From Streptosporangiaceae bacterium (GTDB lineage: Bacteria; Actinomycetota; Actinomycetes; Streptosporangiales; Streptosporangiaceae), in contig JASHXW010000459.1 of NCBI GenBank assembly GCA_030043395.1, positions 1 through 10,920 of the forward strand: a stretch of 10,920 bases of DNA, given 5' to 3'. A model generated the notes under the pieces. That model did no database searches, was not told where the DNA came from, and was given only the letters and a program-made list of their open reading frames with translations. The translations under genes and the position numbers were made by a program. Numbering within the stretch: position 1 is the stretch's first letter; each line of letters opens with the position of its first letter. Shown one piece after another: positions 1-6,143 of this stretch.

Positions 1-336
1 CTGGCCGTTCCGCCGGGGTCTGAGGAGGCTTGCCGGCAGTTCTGGGGCCAGGTGCTCGGCATGACCGAGCTTGCCAAGCCGGCCGTACTGGCCGCGCGAG
101 GCGGCTGCTGGTTCCAGGGCGGCGGGCTCGTGGTGCACCTGGGCGTGGAGGCCGACTTCCGGGCAGCGCGCAAGGCCCACCCCGGCATACTGGTCGACGG
201 CCTGGCGGAGCTTGCCGCACGCCTGGAGGCCGCCGGAAGCCCGCTTACCTGGGATGACGAGATGCCGGGTTACGACCGGTTCTACGCGGCGGACCCGTTC
301 GGCAACAGGCTGGAGTTCCTGCAGCCGCGGACCTGA
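1..336 (+). CDS. VOC-fold (glyoxalase/bleomycin-resistance family) protein, 3' part
   Basis: The reading frame is open from the first base of the window and ends with TGA at 334-336, leaving 111 residues of a protein whose start lies upstream. The visible N-terminal end (AVPPGSEEACRQFWGQVLGM) matches the beta-alpha segment that opens small VOC-superfamily proteins, usually only about 5-10 residues after their start, so little seems to be missing. The C-terminal end carries the family signature DPFGNRLEFLQP (around residues 97-108 of the visible part), where the glutamate is a metal ligand in the metal-dependent members. The protein is therefore close to the usual 115-130 residues for single-domain members. 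VOC proteins include glyoxalases, dioxygenases and antibiotic-binding proteins, and the substrate cannot be told from sequence here. It is convergent with adoK, with 70 bp between the stops. Confidence 0.88.
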   Translation: MAVPPGSEEACRQFWGQVLGMTELAKPAVLAARGGCWFQGGGLVVHLGVEADFRAARKAHPGILVDGLAELAARLEAAGSPLTWDDEMPGYDRFYAADPFGNRLEFLQPRT

Positions 337-345
337 CCTCCCCCA

Positions 346-403
346 GCCGGCCGGACTGCCGCGCCGCGACCCTGACCCGGCCGCCGGCCGGACCGCCGCG
401 CCG
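346..403. repeat. 21-bp imperfect direct repeat between convergent genes
   Basis: Bases 346-366 and 383-403 are the same 21-bp GC-only-rich sequence with one difference (T at 357, C at 394), offset by 37 bp. Each copy contains GGCCGGCC-like self-complementary stretches, so the region can also form GC hairpins. It fills the space between the stop of the VOC gene and the stop of adoK, where a bidirectional terminator is expected, but there is no T-tract. A chance product of extreme GC content or a small duplication is equally possible. Confidence 0.5.
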
Positions 404-406
404 GGA

Positions 407-1372
407 TCAGATGTAATGCCTGGCGATCTCGGCCGCGGCCTGGTCCCCGTACGCGGCGGCGAACCTCGCGGTGAGCGGCTCAGGGTGCAGCACGTACTCC
501 TGCGGCCCCGGGGTCTCCAGCGCGTGTACCGCGACGACGTTGCCGAGCTGAGCGGCGCGCTCCAGGCTCAGGCCCCACGAGATGGCAGCCAGGAATCCCG
601 CGCGGAACGCGTCGCCAGCGCCAGTCGGCTCGACGGGCGCCACGTCGGGGACGGCCGGCACCATGATCGGGTCGTGGCCGGACCGCTCGATCCTGGCGCC
701 GCTGCTGCCCAGCGTGGTGACCCTGACCGCTACCCGCTCGACGAGCTCGGCGCCGCTCCAGCCTGTCTTGTGCTCGGTCAGCGTGGCCTCGTACTCATTG
801 CAGAACAGGTACGCGGCCCCGTGCAGCAGCGTCTTCACCTGCTCGCCGTCGAGCCTGGCGAGCTGCCATGAGGTGTCGGCCGCGAACGGGATCCGGCCCT
901 GGACGCACTGCTTGGTGAACGCGAGCATGGCGTCCGGGTCGCTCGCGCCGATCAGCACCAGCTCGGTCTGGCCGGCCAGCTCCGACAGGTCGATGTCGGT
1001 GTCCTCCGACATCGCGCCCGGGTAGAACGAGGCGATCTGGTTCATGTCGGTGTCGCTCGTGGCCATGTACCTGGCCGTGTGGTGACGTGCCGACTCGCGC
1101 ACGGCGCCCGTATCCACGCCGTGCCGCTCGAGCCAGGCACGGTAGTCGGCGAAGTCGGCGCCGGCCGTGCCGACCAGCAGCGGGCGCAAGCCAAGCGAGC
1201 CGAGCCCGAACGCGATGTTCGCCGCGACCCCGCCGCGCCTGACTACCAGCGAGTCGACCAGGAAGGAGAGCGCGACCTTGTCGAGCTTGTCCGGCATCAG
1301 CTGGTCGACGAACCTGCCGGGGAACGTCATGAGGTGATCGGTCGCGATCGACCCGGTGACTGCGATGCGCAC
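407..1372 (-). CDS. adoK: Adenosine kinase (actinobacterial AdoK, PfkB family)
   Basis: Encodes 321 residues. It probably phosphorylates adenosine to AMP with ATP in cytosolic purine salvage. The opening MRIAVTGSIATDHLMTFPGR and the later FYPGAMSE, LVLIGASDP and AAYLFCNEYE blocks closely match, from memory, mycobacterial AdoK (about 324 residues), which belongs to the ribokinase/PfkB fold rather than the eukaryotic adenosine kinases. The substrate-side glycine motif RGGVAANIA is at residues 46-54. The PTGAGDAFRAGF motif is at 249-260, with the catalytic base Asp254 and the anion hole. I chose GTG at 1372-1370 because AAGGA precedes it with a 5-base spacer and the family N-terminus begins exactly here; a longer in-frame extension to 1399 has no support. 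It lies 66 bp downstream of erpA on the same strand and is probably cotranscribed with it. A related sugar or nucleoside substrate is the alternative. Confidence 0.9.
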   Translation of the reverse strand: MRIAVTGSIATDHLMTFPGRFVDQLMPDKLDKVALSFLVDSLVVRRGGVAANIAFGLGSLGLRPLLVGTAGADFADYRAWLERHGVDTGAVRESARHHTARYMATSDTDMNQIASFYPGAMSEDTDIDLSELAGQTELVLIGASDPDAMLAFTKQCVQGRIPFAADTSWQLARLDGEQVKTLLHGAAYLFCNEYEATLTEHKTGWSGAELVERVAVRVTTLGSSGARIERSGHDPIMVPAVPDVAPVEPTGAGDAFRAGFLAAISWGLSLERAAQLGNVVAVHALETPGPQEYVLHPEPLTARFAAAYGDQAAAEIARHYI

Positions 1373-1378
1373 GGCGGT

Positions 1379-1433
1379 CCTTAGGGCTAGGCAAACCACC
1401 CAAGGCTACATGCTCAGCCCTGGCGGACTAAGG
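1379..1433 (-). promoter_or_regulatory. Intercistronic inverted repeat overlapping the adoK ribosome-binding site
   Basis: Between the erpA stop and the adoK GTG, CCTTAG (1379-1384) pairs with CTAAGG (1428-1433), and AGGGCT (1383-1388) pairs with AGCCCT (1416-1421). The two pairings share bases 1383-1384, so they could form one bulged stem or compete. In the minus-strand transcript the promoter-distal arm contains the AAGGA ribosome-binding site of adoK, and the proximal arm lies only a few bases after the erpA stop. A stem here would cover the adoK start unless ribosomes ending erpA opened it. The structure is seen in sequence; the regulatory role is inferred. There is no T-tract, so a terminator is less likely. 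Confidence 0.4.
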
Positions 1434-1438
1434 CTCCG

Positions 1439-1789
1439 TCAGTGGAACGAGTCCCCGCACGCGCACGAGCCGGTCGCGTTCGGGTTGTCGATCGTGAAGC
1501 CCTGCTTCTCGATCGTGTCCACGAAGTCGATGGTGGCGCCGGCCAGGTACGGCCCGCTCATCTTGTCAGTCACGACCTGGACGCCGTGGAAGCTGCTGAC
1601 GATGTCGCCGTCGATCTCGCGCTCGTCGAAGTAGAGCTGGTAGCGCAGCCCAGAACAGCCTCCAGGCTGCACCGCGATCCGCAGCCGGAGGTCATCACGA
1701 TCCTCCTGCGCGAGCAGGCTGCTGACCTTCGCAGCCGCAACGTCGGTGAGAATGACGCCCTGAGCCGTCACTTCGTCCTGAACTGTCAT
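1439..1789 (-). CDS. erpA: A-type iron-sulfur cluster carrier/insertion protein (ErpA/HesB family)
   Basis: Encodes 116 residues, the normal length of A-type carriers. These small cytosolic proteins receive an Fe-S cluster from the Suf or Isc scaffold and pass it to apo-enzymes. The three cluster-binding cysteines are all present: Cys45 in PGGCSGLRYQL, and Cys109 and Cys111 in GSCACGDSF close to the C-terminus. The FxDTIEKQGFTIDNPNA segment before the last two cysteines is also typical. ATG at 1789-1787 is preceded by GGGAG with a 7-base spacer. The gene is divergent from nadA, whose product needs a [4Fe-4S] cluster, and is followed by adoK. From memory, erpA-type, adoK-type and nadA genes are also near neighbours in other actinobacteria. 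HesB/IscA/ErpA subfamilies are hard to separate by eye, so the symbol is a family-level choice. Confidence 0.88.
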   Translation of the reverse strand: MTVQDEVTAQGVILTDVAAAKVSSLLAQEDRDDLRLRIAVQPGGCSGLRYQLYFDEREIDGDIVSSFHGVQVVTDKMSGPYLAGATIDFVDTIEKQGFTIDNPNATGSCACGDSFH

Positions 1790-1814
1790 CTGCTAGCTCC
1801 CGCGGGTTCTAGGC

Positions 1815-1833
1815 ACCGCGCGTCACGCGCGGT
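1815..1833. promoter_or_regulatory. Perfect 8+3+8 palindrome in the erpA leader
   Basis: ACCGCGCG (1815-1822), a TCA centre, and CGCGCGGT (1826-1833) form an exact inverted repeat ending 25 bases before the erpA ATG at 1789. It lies between a possible -10 (TATCGT on the minus strand, bases 1856-1851, no good -35) and the ribosome-binding site. It could be an operator for a dimeric repressor or a stable hairpin in the leader RNA. No known regulator's consensus was recognised. CG-alternating palindromes arise easily in GC-rich DNA, which limits confidence. Confidence 0.4.
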
Positions 1834-1950
1834 CATCTCCATCACCTTCAACGATATGCCTTCCCGAGTCATTCCGGCCTAGCCGGACATGCCGCGGGCC
1901 GGCGGTCAGCCCGGGGGCGATCCGGTGAACACCGGGCTAACGGCCGGAGT

Positions 1951-1956
1951 TATGCT
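1951..1956 (+). promoter_or_regulatory. Putative -10 element of the nadA promoter
   Basis: TATGCT fits the actinobacterial housekeeping TANNNT pattern. A poor -35 (GAACAC, 1927-1932) lies 18 bases upstream. Transcription would start near 1962, giving a leader of about 44 bases to the ATG at 2006 and placing the start exactly at the edge of the 1962-1980 inverted repeat. Confidence 0.4.
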
Positions 1957-1961
1957 CGTGG

Positions 1962-1980
1962 TATCGTCAAACCGACGATA
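1962..1980. promoter_or_regulatory. Perfect 19-bp inverted repeat, candidate nadA operator
   Basis: TATCGTC (1962-1968) and GACGATA (1974-1980) are exact reverse complements around an AAACC centre. The site begins about 6 bases after the putative -10 TATGCT and ends 25 bases before the nadA ATG, where a bound repressor would block initiation or early elongation. It is AT-richer than its surroundings, as operators often are. NAD biosynthesis genes in actinobacteria are known to be controlled by NrtR/NadR-type repressors, but I cannot match this sequence to a remembered consensus, so the regulator is left open. A related half-site, AACGATA, occurs at 1850-1856 on the erpA side. Confidence 0.55.
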
Positions 1981-2005
1981 AGTCTTCGGCGAAGTGGGGC
2001 TCGCA

Positions 2006-3217
2006 ATGTCCAGTGCATCAGCCCACCTGACCGCCACACGGCCGGCCAGCGGCACTGACCTCGGCTCAAACGGGCATCGGCAGATTCCCCTGCTGGTTCT
2101 CGGCGCAGGCGCCGACCCCGATAGCGAGCGCGGCGTGGCCTGCCCGGGCGAGCTGCCGCCGCCGTCCGACCCGGCGCTCGTGCGCCGGGCCGAACTGGCC
2201 CGCGCGCAACTCGCGGATCGCGCGTTCGTGCTCGGCCATCATTACCAGCGCGACGAGGTGATCCAGTTCGCCGACGTGACCGGCGACTCGTTCAAGCTCG
2301 CTCGCGAGGCGGCTGCGATGCCTGGCGCCGAGTTCGTCGTCTTCTGCGGCGTTCACTTCATGGCCGAGTCGGCCGACATCCTGACCGGACCGTCGCAGCG
2401 GGTGATCCTGCCTGACCTGGCAGCCGGCTGCTCCATGGCTGACATGGCTAGCTACGACCAAGTCGAGGAGTGCTGGGAGGCGCTGGAGGATCTCGGGCTC
2501 GCCGAGTCAGTCGTCCCCGTGACGTACATGAACTCCTCCGCGGACATCAAGGCGTTCACCGGCCGCCACGGCGGCACGGTCTGCACTTCCTCCAACGCCA
2601 GGCGCGCGCTTGACTGGGCGCTCGCCAAGGGAAGCAAGGTCCTGTTCCTGCCTGACCAGCACCTCGGGCGCAACACGGCCGTGCTTGAGCTGGGGCTCAG
2701 CCTGGAGGACTGCGTGGTGTGGAACCCGTGGAAGCCGCTCGGCGGGCTCGACGCGCAGGCGCTGAGCAAGGCGACCATGATCCTGTGGCGGGGGCACTGC
2801 TCAGTGCACGGCCGTTTCACCGCGCAGAACGTAGCCGAGGTCCGGGCCGCCATCCCCGACGCCACGGTGCTCGTCCACCCTGAGTGCCCGCACGAGGTCG
2901 TCACGATGGCCGATCGGGTCGGCTCGACTGAGAAGATCATTTCCGTGATCGAACAGGCTCCGGCAGGCTCCGCCTGGGCCATCGGGACCGAGCTCAACCT
3001 GGTGCAGCGGCTAGCGAAGGCGCACCCAGACAAGACGATCGTCTTCCTGGACAAGACCGTTTGCTACTGCTCGACGATGAACAGGATCGACCTGCCGCAC
3101 CTGGTCTGGGCGCTCGAGTCGCTGGCGGCAGGGCAGGTCGTCAACCAGATCACCGTGGACGAGCAGACCGCAGCGCAGGCGCGAACCGCCCTTGACCAGA
3201 TGCTGGCACTGCCCTGA
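2006..3217 (+). CDS. nadA: Quinolinate synthase NadA
   Basis: Condenses iminoaspartate with dihydroxyacetone phosphate to quinolinate, the second step of de novo NAD synthesis, in the cytosol with a [4Fe-4S] cluster. Numbered from the ATG at 2006 (403 residues), the expected motifs are present: LGHHYQRDEV (77-86), FCGVHFMAESADIL with ligand Cys114, the YMNSSADIKA block (174-183), WRGHCSVHGRF with Cys265, HPECPHEVV (291-299) and CYCSTMNRID (353-362), where Cys355 is the likely third ligand. ATG 2006 has GTGGGG six bases upstream. GTG at 1994 would add four residues and lacks a good ribosome-binding site. The first 45 or so residues look variable and precede the conserved core. No nadB or nadC follows, so the rest of the pathway must be encoded elsewhere. 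The stop TGA lies inside the first unit of a 17-bp tandem repeat. Confidence 0.96.
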   Translation: MSSASAHLTATRPASGTDLGSNGHRQIPLLVLGAGADPDSERGVACPGELPPPSDPALVRRAELARAQLADRAFVLGHHYQRDEVIQFADVTGDSFKLAREAAAMPGAEFVVFCGVHFMAESADILTGPSQRVILPDLAAGCSMADMASYDQVEECWEALEDLGLAESVVPVTYMNSSADIKAFTGRHGGTVCTSSNARRALDWALAKGSKVLFLPDQHLGRNTAVLELGLSLEDCVVWNPWKPLGGLDAQALSKATMILWRGHCSVHGRFTAQNVAEVRAAIPDATVLVHPECPHEVVTMADRVGSTEKIISVIEQAPAGSAWAIGTELNLVQRLAKAHPDKTIVFLDKTVCYCSTMNRIDLPHLVWALESLAAGQVVNQITVDEQTAAQARTALDQMLALP

Positions 3218-3277
3218 AGTCAGCACTGCCCTGAAGTCAGTCAGCACTGCCCTGACGCCAGCATCGCCCTGACGGGC
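3206..3277. repeat. 17-bp tandem repeats spanning the nadA stop codon
   Basis: GCACTGCCCTGAAGTCA occurs exactly at 3206-3222 and again at 3223-3239. After a 4-base GTCA insertion, a third copy with two differences lies at 3244-3260, and a more diverged fourth unit at 3261-3277. The first unit encodes the last residues of nadA (ALP) and its TGA, so the array seems to have grown from the gene's own 3' end. It fills most of the 73 bp between the convergent nadA and pspAB stops. An 11-base piece of the unit (GCACTGCCCTG) also appears in reverse at 4891-4901. No terminator-type hairpin was evident. Confidence 0.85.
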
Positions 3278-3290
3278 GCCTGGGCGACGC

Positions 3291-3863
3291 TCAGAGGCCA
3301 GGCGCTCCCCAGACCGGGAACCACCGGGCGAGGTCTGGCTCGATCTTCAGGTCGTCGCTGAGGACGCCCTTGACCCGCAGCTCGGTAGCGTTATCCCGGC
3401 GCTCGCCAGACTGCGGCGCGAACGGGTAGAAGGTGCCGCGCTTGTACAGGTAGACAAGGCCGAGCGGATGGCCCGAGCCGTCGCGGAAGCTCAGGATCGT
3501 GCACAGCAGCTGCGGGCCGAACCCGCCGCCCTCCAGCGAGGAGTTCACGGCGTGCAGGTCGGTAACGAGCCCCTCGATGTCGCTGCCTGAGTGAGTCGCG
3601 ACCAGCCAGGTGAAGCCGTAGGAGTCCGCGCTCAGCTTGATCGGCGTCTTCTCCTCGCCCATGCTCAACAGGTCCTGGACATCCTTCTCGATGTCGCTGA
3701 ACGCCTTGCCCTCGGCGGCCCGGAAGCAGACCGACCCGGTGCCGGTCGGCACGAAGTCCGTGGCCGCCTGCAAGGTGATGGCCGCCGACGGCAGGGCAAA
3801 GAGCTCGTCCAGGTTCGGCGGAACCGGCTTGGTCCGGCCGAGCAGCGTGTCGAGGAATCCCAC
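3291..3863 (-). CDS. pspAB: PspA-associated protein PspAB
   Basis: Encodes 190 residues. The opening MGFLDTLLGRTKPVPPNLDELFALPSAA and the whole length match the actinobacterial PspAB family, found next to pspA, pspAA and htpX. Its biochemical activity is not established; family knowledge ties it to the phage-shock/envelope-stress system by gene neighbourhood. No signal peptide, membrane helix or catalytic motif is visible, suggesting a soluble cytosolic partner protein. GTG at 3863-3861 begins 5 bases after the htpX stop and has no strong ribosome-binding site, so translation is probably coupled to htpX. It is the last gene of the minus-strand operon and converges on nadA. The conserved N-terminus starts right at this GTG, which supports the start choice. 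Confidence 0.86.
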   Translation of the reverse strand: MGFLDTLLGRTKPVPPNLDELFALPSAAITLQAATDFVPTGTGSVCFRAAEGKAFSDIEKDVQDLLSMGEEKTPIKLSADSYGFTWLVATHSGSDIEGLVTDLHAVNSSLEGGGFGPQLLCTILSFRDGSGHPLGLVYLYKRGTFYPFAPQSGERRDNATELRVKGVLSDDLKIEPDLARWFPVWGAPGL

Positions 3864-3868
3864 GGGCG

Positions 3869-4828
3869 CTACTTACTGAGCTGCTGGGAGATCTTGTCCA
3901 GCTCCTTGAGCCGCTTCTCGAGCGTCGGGTGCGTGGAGAAGATGTTCGACAGGCTGGTGTGCCCCTGCCTGGTCGACAGCGCCGGGGCGAAGTAGAACGC
4001 GTTCAGCGGCTCGGCCGCGCGCAGGTCCCTGGTCGGGATCCTGGCCATGTCGCCGCTCACCTTGACAAGCGCGCTCGCCAGCGCTGAGGGCTGGCCGGTG
4101 AGCAGCGCGCCGGAACGGTCGGCCGAGAGCTCGCGGTAGCGCGACAGGAGCCGGATCAGCAGGAAGCTGATGGCGTAGACGACGATGCCGACCAGCATGA
4201 CCACCAGGATCACCGGCAGCGCGTTGCCGTTGTTGCCGCCGCGGCCACGGCCGCCGCGGCCCCCGCCGCCAAACAGCTCGGAGTAGAAGGCGAACCTGAC
4301 CATGAGCCCGGCGATGATGCCGATGAACGAGGCGATGGTCATGACCGCGACGTCCTTATGCGCGACGTGCGACATCTCGTGGGCGATCACGCCCTCGAGC
4401 TCGTTGCGGTCCAGCCGGCGCAGCAGCCCCTGAGTGACGCAGAGCACGGCGACCTTGCTGCTGCGCCCCGTGGCGAACGCGTTCGGCATGTCGGTCGGCG
4501 CGATAGCCACGCGCGGCTTTGGCATGTCGGCAAGCGCGCACAGGCGGTCGACCACGCCATGCAGCTCAGGCGCCTGCTCCGGAGTGACGAGCCGGGCGCC
4601 TGCGGTCGCCAGCGCGATCTTGTCCGACCAGTAGTACGAGCCAAACGTCATGGCGACGCCGAGCAGCACGGCAATGAAGATGATGCCGCCGCTGCTGATA
4701 CTGCTGTACGCGCCTAGCAGGAAGACGACTGCGATGATAAAAGCGGTGAAGACCAGACCAAGCAGGAACATGGTCAGGCCCATGCGCGCGATCAGGCCCC
4801 TGTCAGGCGCGTAGCGTGTGCGAGCCAT
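3869..4828 (-). CDS. htpX: Membrane zinc metalloprotease HtpX (M48 family)
   Basis: Encodes 319 residues. HtpX is an integral-membrane endopeptidase that cuts misfolded or damaged membrane proteins at the cytosolic face. The zinc motif HEMSH is at residues 150-154, with catalytic Glu151. The third ligand is expected to be Glu233 in YRELSADRSG. Hydrophobic segments lie at about 16-39, 47-66, 160-180 and 204-228, a typical HtpX topology. A glycine/arginine-rich low-complexity loop (about 187-202) separates the last two segments; its DNA at 4235-4270 is a run of GC trinucleotides. ATG at 4828-4826 follows GGAGG with a 5-base spacer, the best ribosome-binding site in the window. The gene lies 117 bp after pspAA and 5 bp before pspAB. 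The larger gap upstream and strong ribosome-binding site leave room for its own promoter, though I saw no convincing one. Confidence 0.94.
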   Translation of the reverse strand: MARTRYAPDRGLIARMGLTMFLLGLVFTAFIIAVVFLLGAYSSISSGGIIFIAVLLGVAMTFGSYYWSDKIALATAGARLVTPEQAPELHGVVDRLCALADMPKPRVAIAPTDMPNAFATGRSSKVAVLCVTQGLLRRLDRNELEGVIAHEMSHVAHKDVAVMTIASFIGIIAGLMVRFAFYSELFGGGGRGGRGRGGNNGNALPVILVVMLVGIVVYAISFLLIRLLSRYRELSADRSGALLTGQPSALASALVKVSGDMARIPTRDLRAAEPLNAFYFAPALSTRQGHTSLSNIFSTHPTLEKRLKELDKISQQLSK

Positions 4829-4945
4829 CCCCGCCTCCGTTCACATTCCCGGCCGTCCCGGGAGACCTACTTACCTCATTACATCCCAGGCAGGGCAGTG
4901 CTTTGCGCATCCGGTAGGCCCGATCGCCAAGCTCTCAGCGAACCC

Positions 4946-5224
4946 TCAGCCGACGGTCAGCCCGCCATCAGCGAGCAGCTGCTGCACCTCCTCGATGCTG
5001 GCGCCCTCGCGCGGCAGGATCAGGTCCGATGGCTCGATGGCGTCCGGCGGCAACGCGGTTCCCAGCTCCCTGGCCTTGGTCAGCAGCGCGTCGAGTGCGG
5101 GATGGAAGGCTTCCTCGTCGTGCTTCTCGACCGCGTCCTCCAGGCTGGCGTCCAGCTTGTTGAGCTCATCCATGGCGGCCTCGTCAACCCGAAGCTGGCC
5201 CTCGCCCATGATCCTGATGATCAT
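4946..5224 (-). CDS. pspAA: PspA-associated protein PspAA
   Basis: Encodes 92 residues from ATG 5224-5222 (or 93 from GTG 5227-5225). The start MIIRIMGEGQLRVDE and the later LPREGASIEEVQQLLADGGL segment are typical of PspAA, a small protein encoded directly after pspA in many actinobacteria and some archaea. It is believed to act with PspA in membrane-stress responses, but its molecular action is unknown. The ATG shares its A with the TGA of pspA (TGATG), while the GTG would overlap by 4 bases; both imply translational coupling. I prefer the ATG because relatives begin MIVRI-like. It is acidic and predicted soluble. A 117-bp gap follows before htpX. Confidence 0.88.
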   Translation of the reverse strand: MIIRIMGEGQLRVDEAAMDELNKLDASLEDAVEKHDEEAFHPALDALLTKARELGTALPPDAIEPSDLILPREGASIEEVQQLLADGGLTVG

Positions 5225-6060
5225 CACGCGTCCCCTTGACCCGGCTGATCCTGGGAGAAGCTCAGCTCGTCGTGCTCCTGCGGAGCCTCCGCGGGCGTTG
5301 CGTCGACGGGACCAGAGGTGCCGGCGATCTGCTTGGGCGCGCTGTCGGCAGGCAACTGACGGCCAGCCAGCTCAGCCTTCATCCGCTCAAGCTCCGCGTC
5401 CACGCCATGCCCGGCGCCCATCCGGTCAAGCTCGGCCTGGATGTCATCGTGCGGCGGGCCAATCGCGTCGTTCAGCGCACCGGATGCCATCAACTCGTCG
5501 ATCGCGCCAGCCCTGGCCTTCATCTGCTCGGTCTTGTCCTCGGCGCGCTGGATAGCCAGGCCGACATCGCTCATCTCCTCGGAGATGCCGGTGAAGACCT
5601 CGTTGATCCTGGTCTGGGCCTCGGCCGCGGTGTACGTGGCCTTGATGGTCTCCTTCCTGACCCGGAACGCGTCAACCTTGGCTTGCAACCGTTGCGAGGC
5701 CTGGGTCAGCTTCTCCTCCTCGCCCTGCAGCGAGGCGTACTGCGTCTGCAGGTCGTTGAGCTGAGTCTGGACTCCGGCCTTGCGCGTCAGCGCCTCGCGG
5801 GCAAGGTCCTCCCGCCCGGCGGCCAGAGCGTCGCGGGCCTGACGGTCAAGCTTGTCGGTCTGCTGCTGAACCTGGTTCATCTGGAGTTCGACGCGCTTGC
5901 GCGACGTCGCGACGTCGGCAACCCCGCGCCGCACCTTCTGCAGTAGCTCAAGCTGAGTCTGGTAGGAGTAATCCAGGGTTTCCCGGGGATCTTCCATCTT
6001 GTCCAGGGCCTTGTTGGCCTTCGCCCTGAAGATCGTCGAAACCCGCTTCATCACGCCCAT
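5224..6060 (-). CDS. pspA: Phage shock protein A (PspA/IM30 family)
   Basis: Encodes 278 residues. PspA proteins are peripheral membrane coiled-coil proteins of the ESCRT-III/Vipp1 superfamily that polymerise on stressed membranes and limit proton leakage. The N-terminal amphipathic helix (MKRVSTIFRAKANKAL, about residues 4-19), the EDPRETLDYSY block (23-33) and the long Gln/Arg/Glu-rich coiled coil (about 35-195) are all present. The acidic, Pro/Ala/Gln-rich tail after about 225 looks disordered and is common in actinobacterial forms. I chose ATG 6060-6058 because GGGAAGG lies 8 bases upstream and relatives start just before MKR; ATG 6051 has a poorer site. The longer in-frame extension to 6549 runs through the divergent DUF3043 gene and is not credible. 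It is first in the operon pspA-pspAA-htpX-pspAB. Confidence 0.95.
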   Translation of the reverse strand: MGVMKRVSTIFRAKANKALDKMEDPRETLDYSYQTQLELLQKVRRGVADVATSRKRVELQMNQVQQQTDKLDRQARDALAAGREDLAREALTRKAGVQTQLNDLQTQYASLQGEEEKLTQASQRLQAKVDAFRVRKETIKATYTAAEAQTRINEVFTGISEEMSDVGLAIQRAEDKTEQMKARAGAIDELMASGALNDAIGPPHDDIQAELDRMGAGHGVDAELERMKAELAGRQLPADSAPKQIAGTSGPVDATPAEAPQEHDELSFSQDQPGQGDA

Positions 6061-6143
6061 AAGCGCGGCCTTCCCCTTCGCTGTTAAGCCCGCTGCGACG
6101 CCGGCCGGCAAGCCGCCAGCTACCGTCCCGCACAACAGCGGAA

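Noticed and set aside
71..871. 266-residue plus-strand open frame across the VOC gene end and the 3' part of adoK
   Set aside because: It overlaps two well-supported genes in other frames and shows low-complexity Arg/Pro/Ala composition.
4235..4270. GC-trinucleotide run as a separate repeat element
   Set aside because: It simply encodes the Gly/Arg-rich cytosolic loop of HtpX and is in frame with it.
4829..4945. Separate htpX promoter in the pspAA-htpX gap
   Set aside because: Hexamers such as TAAGTA can be found on the minus strand, but none has a matching -35 at proper spacing, so no promoter was called.
6077..6089. TTCGCTGTTAAGC near the pspA start as a ClgR-type site
   Set aside because: Only one half matches the TTCGC...GCGAA pattern, the second arm is broken, and the position lies within the leader.
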